Shown here one piece after another: positions 57,131 through 64,000 of a stretch of 64,000 nt of DNA. Both the position numbers and the translations under genes were made by a program. The first letter of the stretch is position 1; every line of letters starts with the position of its first letter. The notes under the pieces were generated by a model. It had not been told where the DNA came from. It saw only the letters and a list, made by a program, of their open reading frames with translations, and searched no databases. The stretch comes from Sneathiella glossodoripedis JCM 23214 (lineage in GTDB: Bacteria; Pseudomonadota; Alphaproteobacteria; Sneathiellales; Sneathiellaceae), in the NCBI RefSeq assembly GCF_000616095.1, contig NZ_BAMS01000002.1, forward strand, positions 398,452 to 462,451, in the 5' to 3' direction.

Positions 57131-58792
57131 ATGACAGAAAAACTAAAAATTGCCCTGGCGCAGGCTAACCCAAAGCTTGGTGACATAGCGGGAAATATAA
57201 AACTGGCAAAAGAATTCCGGGCCGAGGCTGAAGCTGACGGTGCTGATTTAGTTGTGTTTCCTGAACTGTTTATTTGTGGTTATCCGCCCGAAGATCTCAT
57301 TCTCAAACCTTCTTTCGTACGTGCGTGCGAGAATGCGATGCATGAACTGGCTGAGCTCACACTTGACGGTGGCCCTGCTATGCTCATGACAGGCCCGATG
57401 CCTGATGGAAAATATGTTCACAACAGTGTTTTTTTGTTGGAAAATGGCGCAATTTCAGCGTCCAGATATAAGAACAAACTCCCCAATTATGGGGTTTTCG
57501 ATGAGAAGCGCGTGTTTGAGCCGGGGCCGCTGCCCGGTCCGATTTCCTTCAAGGGCGTCCGTCTGGGTGTAATGATCTGCGAGGATATGTGGTCCCCGGA
57601 TGTTGCAGAATGTTTATCTGAAACAGGGGCGGAAATTCTGATTGTCCCAAATGGCAGCCCCTATGATCATGAAAAAGGGGATGCGCGCCTGAATTATGCT
57701 GTTGAAAGGGTGGGCGAGACAGAACTTCCCATCATTTACCTTAATCAGGTTGGAGGACAGGACGAGCTGGTCTTTGATGGTGGATCCTTTGTCCTAAATT
57801 CTGATAGAAGCCTTGCTACGCAAATGCCTAGCTGGAAAGAGTCGCTCTTGACTCTGCAGTGGGTTCGCAACGGTGAAAGCTGGCAGTGTGAAACGGCAGA
57901 GTTTTCTGATCCGGGCTCTTCACTTGAGCGGATCTACAATGCCATGGTCTTGGGCTTGAAAGATTATGTAGAAAAAAACGGGTTCCCGGGAGTGGTTCTG
58001 GGTCTCTCTGGTGGTATTGATAGTGCCTTAAGTGCTGCTGTGGCTGTTGATGCTTTAGGACCAGAAAGAGTGCATTGTGTAATGATGCCCTCTCGTTATA
58101 CATCGAAGGAGAGTCTGGATGATGCTGCCGAATGTGCGCGGCTTTTGGGCGTGAAGCTGGACAGAGTGGACATTGAACCCGCCGTTGGCGCTTTTGATGG
58201 AATGCTTGCGCATCTTTTTGAGGGAACAACTGCTGATATCACCGAGGAAAATATTCAGAGCCGAATTCGGGGCTTAAGCCTGATGGCCATTTCCAACAAA
58301 TTTGGAAAAATGGTGCTGACTACCGGTAATAAATCTGAGATGTCCACTGGATATGCGACAATTTATGGTGATATGTGCGGCGGCTACTCGGTCCTGAAAG
58401 ACTTGTATAAAACGCTCTGTTTCGATGTTTCCAGATGGCGAAATTGCCATTTTAATACCCTTTTCAAAGGACCAAATGGGACTGTAATGCCAGATAATAT
58501 CATTACGAAAGCACCAAGTGCGGAGCTAAGGGAAGATCAGAAGGATGAAGACAGTCTGCCTCCATACGAAATATTGGATGGCATCCTTCATGCGTTGGTC
58601 GAGGAAGAAAAATCCTACGCTGAAATTGTGGCGCAAGGCTATGACGGTCCAACTGTCAGCAGGATACAGAACCTGCTGTATGTTGCGGAATACAAACGAC
58701 GTCAGGCCCCACCTGGTGTTAAGATTACAACCCGAAATTTTGGCCGGGATCGCCGGTATCCGATAACGAACGGATTTAGAGATAAAAGATGA
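57131..58792 (+). CDS. nadE: glutamine-dependent NAD+ synthase
   Basis: Turns nicotinate adenine dinucleotide into NAD using ammonia from glutamine. The N-terminal nitrilase-like glutaminase (about residues 1-260) shows glutamate in [16 protein letters not shown], lysine in [14 protein letters not shown] and cysteine in [13 protein letters not shown]. The synthetase domain has [22 protein letters not shown] and [24 protein letters not shown]. The ATG at 57131 is used; upstream in-frame sequence adds 12 poor residues. It has 553 residues. The stop overlaps the gltX start (ATGA), so the two are co-translated. Confidence 0.94.
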   Translation: MTEKLKIALAQANPKLGDIAGNIKLAKEFRAEAEADGADLVVFPELFICGYPPEDLILKPSFVRACENAMHELAELTLDGGPAMLMTGPMPDGKYVHNSVFLLENGAISASRYKNKLPNYGVFDEKRVFEPGPLPGPISFKGVRLGVMICEDMWSPDVAECLSETGAEILIVPNGSPYDHEKGDARLNYAVERVGETELPIIYLNQVGGQDELVFDGGSFVLNSDRSLATQMPSWKESLLTLQWVRNGESWQCETAEFSDPGSSLERIYNAMVLGLKDYVEKNGFPGVVLGLSGGIDSALSAAVAVDALGPERVHCVMMPSRYTSKESLDDAAECARLLGVKLDRVDIEPAVGAFDGMLAHLFEGTTADITEENIQSRIRGLSLMAISNKFGKMVLTTGNKSEMSTGYATIYGDMCGGYSVLKDLYKTLCFDVSRWRNCHFNTLFKGPNGTVMPDNIITKAPSAELREDQKDEDSLPPYEILDGILHALVEEEKSYAEIVAQGYDGPTVSRIQNLLYVAEYKRRQAPPGVKITTRNFGRDRRYPITNGFRDKR

Positions 58793-60119
58793 CTGCAAAA
58801 TTTAGATTTGCCCCCAGTCCTACTGGCTACCTTCATGTTGGCAATGCCCGGCTAGCCCTCATCAACTGGCTGTATGCCCGGAAAATGGGCGGTCAGTTTG
58901 TATTACGACTGGATGACACGGACGCAGAAAGATCTACAGAAGAATATGCAAATGCTATTCAGGAGGATCTATCCTGGCTTGGGCTTGTTTGGGATGAGCT
59001 GAAAAAACAGTCAGACAGATCTGAACAATATAATGCGGCCTTTGATAAACTGAAGGCAGAGGGAAAGTTATACGCCTGCTATGAAACAGGCGAAGAGCTG
59101 GAATATAAACGTAAAAGGCAATTGGCGCGGAAGTTGCCACCGGTCTATGATCGGTCTGCGCTTAAGCTGACAGACGAGCAAAAAGCGGCTTATGAGGCCG
59201 AGGGACGTAAACCGCACTGGCGGTTCCTGCTTGATCAGGAAGTTGTCAGTTGGATGATCATGTTCGTGGCAAGGTGGAGGTCGATTGCGCGAGCATGTCT
59301 GATCCTGTTCTGATCCGAAGTGATGGAAGGCCACTTTATCACTTGCCTTCCGTCGTCGATGATATCGATTTTGCAATTACTCATGTTATTCGCGGGGAAG
59401 ATCACGTAAGCAACACAGCGCTGCATATTCAGCTTTTCAAAGCGTTGGGAGCTGAGGTTCCTGCGTTTGCTCATATACCTCTTTTGATGGGTCCTGATGG
59501 TGGTCCGCTTTCAAAACGTGAAGGCAGTCAATCTTTGAGGGAAATGAGAGAAGGCGGCATTGACCCAATGAGTATTAATTCATTGTTGGCCCGTCTCGGG
59601 ACATCGGACAATGTGACTGTTATGTCCCGGCTTGATGCAGTGCTGGACAGCTTTGACATAACCCATTTCAGCCGGGCAGCGGCCAAGTTTGATCCTGCCG
59701 AGCTTCGTAACCTTAACGCCAAACTACTGCATGAAATGCCTTGGGAAGAAGCTCAGGGTAAAATTGATCTGCCAGATGGTAGTGAGGATTTCTGGACAGC
59801 AATTCGTGGTAATCTGTCTGTTATTACAGATGCGCGGTTGTGGCATCAGGTTGTATATGGTTCAATCGAACCAGTTGTCGAGGATCAGGAATTTTTAAAT
59901 GCGGCCAGCGAATTGCTGCCAGAAGGTCACCTTGATACCGAAAGCTGGAAGATTTGGACAACTGAGATCAAGGACAGATTGGGGGTTAAGGGTAAAGCCC
60001 TGTTTATGCCATTGAGGCTGGCTCTAACTGGGCAGTCACATGGACCGGAAATGGCGAAAATCCTACCGCTCATCGGGCGTGAAAAGGCGTTAAAACGCCT
60101 GAGCGGTCAAGCTGCATAA
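58789..60119 (+). CDS. gltX: glutamyl-tRNA synthetase (apparent frameshift)
   Basis: Class I synthetase that charges tRNA-Glu. The HIGH-like motif is in [22 protein letters not shown] and the KMSKS-like motif is [14 protein letters not shown]. The frame breaks at about 59253: after LLDQEVVSW one missing G (TTGGATGATC to TTGGGATGATC) leads to a stop at 59313; restoring it gives [12 protein letters not shown] and joins to [24 protein letters not shown]. The reconstructed length is 443 residues, normal for GluRS; it is not the short Glu-Q-RS. Many alphaproteobacteria have two gltX copies, so a second may exist outside the window. Confidence 0.9.
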
Positions 60120-60136
60120 TATATGGAATTGGTAAA

Positions 60137-61519
60137 GTGAAGCTATATCTCTACAACACTGCAAGCCGTCAGAAGGAAGAATTCATTCCGAACGATCCAC
60201 AAAATGTCGGAATGTATGTGTGTGGTCCAACGGTTTATGATTACGCTCATATCGGCAATGCACGTCCAGTTGTAATTTTTGATATATTGGCTCGGCTTTT
60301 GCGGGATAAATATGGCGCTGATTGTGTTAATTATGTTCGCAATATTACAGACGTAGAAGACAAAATCATTGATGCGGCAGAAAAGAATGGCGAAAGCATA
60401 GAAGCTTTAACAACACGCACAACAGCAGCCTTTCATGAAGATATGGGGGCGTTGGGCGCATTGCCGCCAGATCGCGAACCAAGGGCCACTTTGCATATTG
60501 ATGGTATGATCGAAATGATCACAACCCTGATTAACAAAGGTCACGCTTATGAGGCAGAGGGGCATGTGCTTTTTGATGTTCAATCCATGCCTGACTATGG
60601 AAAGCTGTCAGGGCGTAATCGTGATGATATGATCGCCGGTGCCCGTGTCGAAGTTGCCCCTTACAAAAAAGATCCAGCAGATTTCGTACTTTGGAAACCA
60701 TCTCCCGGTGACATGGTTGGATGGGAAAGTCCTTGGGGCAAGGGGCGTCCCGGTTGGCATATTGAATGTTCGGTGATGTCAAAAGCGGAGCTGGGAGACA
60801 CATTTGATATTCATGGCGGTGGGCGTGATCTCATATTCCCGCATCATGAAAATGAAGTGGCGCAAAGTTGCTGCGCAAACGGCGAAGGAACATTTGCCAA
60901 ATACTGGGTTCATAACGGCTTTCTGACAGTTGAAGGCGAGAAAATGTCCAAATCACTGGGCAATTTCAGAACTGTCCGGGAATTATTGGCTGAGGCCCCC
61001 GGTGAGGCGCTGCGTCTTAATATGCTGACCGCTCATTATCGGCAACCTCTGGATTGGACAAGTGATGGTGTCAAGCAGTCCTTAACCAATGTGGACAGGC
61101 TGTATACTGCCTTGCAAAATTTGCAGGACGTAGAATCTGATACCAGTCAGGTGGCTGAAGATGTCCGCAGTGCCTTGCTTGATGATCTGAATACACCAAA
61201 GGCGTTGACGGCAATTTATGCAATTGCGTCTGAGGCAAATAAGGCAACTGACAAGGTGGAACGCGCGCGCTTGAAAGGATTGCTGTTGTCTGCTGGCGAA
61301 CAGCTTGGTTTGCTCACCATGACGCCGCAGGAGTGGTTTCAGAACGCTAAAGGTGAAGATGGTCCGTCGGAAACAGAGATTGAAGAACTCATCGCTGAAC
61401 GAGCACAGGCAAAACAGAATAAGGATTTTGCCAGATCTGACGAAATCAGAGACAACCTGAAAGCTGTAGGTGTTTTGCTTGAAGATGGTCCTTCCGGAAC
61501 GACATGGAAACGCATTTAA
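60137..61519 (+). CDS. cysS: cysteinyl-tRNA synthetase
   Basis: Charges tRNA-Cys. MYVCGPTVYDYAHIGNARPVVIFD holds a zinc cysteine and the HIGH motif, GWHIECSVMSK and HHENEVAQS supply the other zinc ligands, and EGEKMSKSLGNF is the KMSKS loop. It has 460 residues with an intact frame. The start is a GTG (60137), since MKLYLYNT is the conserved beginning and no ATG is better placed; this is unlike its neighbours, which start with ATG. It lies 17 bases after gltX. Confidence 0.93.
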   Translation: MKLYLYNTASRQKEEFIPNDPQNVGMYVCGPTVYDYAHIGNARPVVIFDILARLLRDKYGADCVNYVRNITDVEDKIIDAAEKNGESIEALTTRTTAAFHEDMGALGALPPDREPRATLHIDGMIEMITTLINKGHAYEAEGHVLFDVQSMPDYGKLSGRNRDDMIAGARVEVAPYKKDPADFVLWKPSPGDMVGWESPWGKGRPGWHIECSVMSKAELGDTFDIHGGGRDLIFPHHENEVAQSCCANGEGTFAKYWVHNGFLTVEGEKMSKSLGNFRTVRELLAEAPGEALRLNMLTAHYRQPLDWTSDGVKQSLTNVDRLYTALQNLQDVESDTSQVAEDVRSALLDDLNTPKALTAIYAIASEANKATDKVERARLKGLLLSAGEQLGLLTMTPQEWFQNAKGEDGPSETEIEELIAERAQAKQNKDFARSDEIRDNLKAVGVLLEDGPSGTTWKRI

Positions 61520-61630
61520 GCGTTTCCGGCCAAATTTGTCGGTCATTTCAAAATTAAATTTATTGCTTTGTATTTGTTGCTTATGCAACAAAGGTTTTGA
61601 AATAACACGTTAAAATCAGGTGATAAGAAA

Positions 61631-63246
61631 ATGTCCTCAAAAGAGCGGTTGTATTTATTTGACACGACCTTGCGTGATGGCGCGCAAACACAAGGTGTAG
61701 ACTTTAGTGTGCAGGACAAAGTTCTGATTGCCGAGACACTCGACAAGCTGGGAGTTGATTACATCGAAGGTGGATGGCCGGGGGCCAATCCAGCTGATAC
61801 CGAATTTTTCTCTGAAAAAAGAAGTTTTAAAAACGCGACCTTTACCGCCTTCGGTATGACTAGGCGCCCGGGCAGGAGTGCGTCAAATGATACCGGCTTA
61901 AAAGCGGTTCTGGACGCTGATACCCCAGCGGTTTGTCTTGTGGGCAAAAGCTGGGATTTTCAGGTTAAAGTGGCACTTGGCATTGAACTCGAAGAAAATT
62001 TAGAACTCATCAGCAGCTCGATCGCAGAATGCAAGCGTCTGGGACGTGAGCCCATGTATGATGCAGAACATTTCTTTGATGGTTATAAAGCAAATCCCGA
62101 ATATGCGATTTCCTGTATTAAGGCTGCCTATGATGCAGGGGCGAGATGGGTTGTCCTATGTGACACAAATGGCGGCACGCTTCCCCATGAAGTGACCGAG
62201 ATTGTAACTGAAGCCATTAAGCATGTGCCAGGTAGCCATCTTGGAATTCATACTCATAACGATACAGAAAATGCTGTTGCAAACAGTTTGGCAGCTATAC
62301 TTGCAGGTGTCCGTCAGGTTCAGGGGACTTTGAACGGGCTGGGCGAAAGGTGTGGTAACGCCAATCTCAGCAGTCTTATTCCAACTTTATGCCTCAAAGA
62401 GCCATATAAAACTTTGTTTGATACAGGCATCTCAGAGGAGGGATTGAAATCCTTGACCTCCGTGTCACGCCTGTTGGATGAAATTTTGAATCATGCTCCA
62501 AATCGTCATCAGCCTTATGTTGGCGCCTCGGCTTTTAGTCACAAGGGTGGCCTGCATGTGTCTGCGGTTCAAAAAGACCCGACAACTTACGAGCACGTCG
62601 ACCCGTCACTTGTCGGTAATCGGCGGGTTATACCCGTATCTGATCAGGCGGTAGATCTAACCTCTTGGCTCAATTTGAAGCATTCGGATTAAAAATTGAT
62701 CCGAAAGATCCGAAAGTGGATCGTTTGCTCGAAGAAGTGAAAGAGCGCGAATATCGGGGCTACAGTTATGATGGGGCGCTTGCTAGTTTTGAATTGATGG
62801 CTCGTCGCCGTCTGGGGCAGGTCCCGGAATATTTTGAAGTGGAAAGTTTCCGCGTTCAGGTAGAGCGTCGTCATAATGCAAACGGGGAACTGATTTCGGT
62901 TTCAGACGCAGTTGTCAAAGTCGTTGTCGATGGTGAGCGGCTTATGTCTGTGGCTGAGGGAAATGGTCCGGTCAATGCACTGGATGAGGCGTTACGAAAA
63001 GATCTTGGAAAATATTCTGATTACTTAAAAGATCTGCGACTTGCGGATTTCAAAGTACGCATTCTGACGACGGGTACGGAAGCTGTCACGCGTGTACTCA
63101 TTGAAAGTACAGATAGTAGCGGGCATCGCTGGTTCACAATAGGGGTATCCCCAAATATTGTTGACGCCTCTTTTGCGGCTCTTCTTGACAGTATTACCTA
63201 TAAATTGTTGCGAGATGGAGCACCTGCCGGTAAACAAGGCGCCTGA
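61631..63246 (+). CDS. cimA: citramalate synthase (apparent frameshift)
   Basis: Joins pyruvate and acetyl-CoA to make (R)-citramalate in the threonine-independent isoleucine route. LFDTTLRDGAQTQGVDFSVQDKVLIAETLD begins the catalytic barrel, and DTNGGTLPHEVTEIV and GIHTHNDTENAVANSLAAILAGVRQVQGTLNGLGERCGNANL are HMGL-like family blocks; the C-terminal regulatory domain is in the second half. The frame breaks at about 62651: after VSDQA one missing G (GCGGTAG to GCGGGTAG) leads to a stop at 62692; restoring it gives GRSNLLAQFEAFGL. The reconstructed length is 538 residues. 2-isopropylmalate synthase is the near relative, but length and motifs suit CimA. Confidence 0.9.
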
Positions 63247-63274
63247 TATAATATCAGTTTAAAGGGCATCGGCT

Positions 63275-64000
63275 ATGAGTTCGCCAAAAATAAACCCCGC
63301 AATAATTCTCGTAGAACCCCAGATGGGAGAAAATATCGGGGCGGCTGCCAGAGCCATGCTGAATTTTGGCCTGTCAGATTTGAGACTGGTTAATCCACGT
63401 GATGGCTGGCCCAATGAAAAAGCTGTGGCAATGGCGGCGAGCGCTGACAGTGTTCTTGAAAACGCCCGTGCATTCCCATCTGTCGAGGAAGCAATTTCCG
63501 ATTTGCAACATGTCTATGCAACAACCGCCCGACCGAGGGATATGATCAAGCATGTTGCCACTCCAAAAGCTGCGGCTTTGGAAATGCATGAATACGCATC
63601 GCAGGAGACAGCAATTGGAATATTGTTTGGCAAGGAAAGCAGTGGCTTGGCAAGCATGATGTAACTCTTGCAGATACAATCATTACAGTGCCGCTTAATC
63701 CGGAATTTTCATCAATCAACTTAGCTCAAGCTGTCCTGTTGGTAGCTTATGAATTGTATCAGGCAAATGACGAGACGCCTGCAAAGCAATTACCACATGC
63801 TGAAAGACGGGCAAATAAACAGGAACTGGTGCATTTATTCAACCGGATTGAAAATGAACTCGATGAGAGGGGCTATTTCGACAATATTCAGCATCGCAGA
63901 TCGGTAATTTTACGAAATATGCGCAACATGTTCGCGCGTTTTGCGATGCTCGACACCGACATTCGTGCTATGCAGGGGATAATCAAGGGGCTGACAATCA
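63275..64000 (+). CDS. trmJ: tRNA 2'-O-methyltransferase TrmJ (apparent frameshift, cut by window edge)
   Basis: SPOUT-class methyltransferase acting on the ribose at position 32 of tRNA. AIILVEPQMGENIGAAARAMLNFGLSDLRLVNPRDGWPNEKAVAMAA is the N-terminal signature and GILFGKESSGLAS the second. The frame stops falsely at 63664; one missing base at about 63655 restores DVTLADTIITVPLNPEFSSINLAQAVLLVAYELY, the knotted cofactor region. The reading then stays open to the window end (ERRANKQELVHLFNRIENELDERGYFD, then RRSVILRNMRNMFARFAMLDTDIRAMQGIIKGLT), so the gene is nearly complete and its stop lies just outside. Confidence 0.87.

Noticed and set aside
53024..63664. Programmed ribosomal frameshifting as an explanation for the broken genes
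   Set aside because: The contexts share no slippery heptamer, stop or downstream structure, the families involved do not use it, and too many unrelated housekeeping genes are affected.
55640..64000. A shared 17-base string (ATCAAGGGGCTGACAAT) before the MFS gene and at the right window edge
   Set aside because: One copy is a ribosome-binding context and the other is coding for IIKGLT in trmJ; one match of this length in 64 kb is not far from chance and nothing around either copy is repeated.

Overview
The window reads as ordinary chromosome of a motile, aerobic marine-type alphaproteobacterium. The pointers are an alphaproteobacterial che cluster, a PleD-like diguanylate cyclase, an Rrf2-led sufBCDSU-T-A operon, a RutR-type regulator with the reductive pyrimidine pathway, a PAS_5-like protein and the order gltX-cysS-cimA-trmJ. 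A member of the Sneathiella/Kiloniella part of the class would fit, but this is an impression from gene content, not a placement. Base composition is moderate, with an AT-rich non-coding stretch at 6.75-7.3 kb. No tRNA, rRNA, CRISPR array, insertion sequence, integrase or prophage gene was seen.

Layout. 0-6.8 kb (minus): chemotaxis operon STAS-cheY-cheA-cheW-mcp-cheR, continuing off the left edge. 7.3-10.7 kb: RluA-type pseudouridine synthase, acyl-CoA dehydrogenase and a PleD-like GGDEF protein. 10.7-17.2 kb (minus): complete suf iron-sulfur operon with its Rrf2 regulator first. 17.4-20.3 kb: three-gene surface-glycan operon (nucleotidyltransferase-like protein, sugar-kinase-like protein, GT9 glycosyltransferase). 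20.3-24.5 kb: DUF169 protein, gamma-glutamylcyclotransferase-like protein, tRNA hydroxylase TrhO and an ABC-F ATPase. 24.5-36.8 kb: pyrimidine catabolic locus with a RutR-like repressor, both dihydropyrimidine dehydrogenase subunits, an M20-type amidohydrolase, a full ABC importer, dihydropyrimidinase and a nitrilase-type beta-ureidopropionase. 36.9-43.6 kb: mixed metabolic genes. 43.8-47 kb: glmU-glmS. 47-52.9 kb: stress-type membrane protein, glutamate-5-kinase-like protein, PAS protein, succinate-semialdehyde dehydrogenase and glutathione reductase. 53-64 kb: class II DAHP synthase, nicotinate phosphoribosyltransferase, MFS transporter, NAD synthase, gltX, cysS, cimA and trmJ (running off the right edge).

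How the genes work together. The pyrimidine locus is the most coherent system. Two copies of TGACCA-N2-TGGTCA lie in front of its two outward-facing transcription units, and a RutR-like TetR gene sits beside the first. Uracil or thymine would be imported, reduced by PreTA, opened by dihydropyrimidinase and decarbamoylated by one of two unrelated candidate enzymes. The suf regulator probably controls its own operon through a dyad lying inside its promoter.

The most important caution is that twelve genes, many of them essential (glmU, glmS, gltX, cheA, aroG and others), are each interrupted by an apparent single-base deletion (two in glmS). In every case one added base, usually lengthening a short homopolymer run, restores a full-length family member, and for the eleven genes lying wholly in the window it makes the coding length divisible by three. 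The errors always go in the same direction, which points to sequencing or assembly undercalls rather than real pseudogenes or programmed frameshifting. I give these genes their reconstructed full extents and mark each break. I did not find a convincing wholly new system. The best candidates for something under-described are the glycan operon at 17.4-20.3 kb and the ABC importer of the pyrimidine locus.
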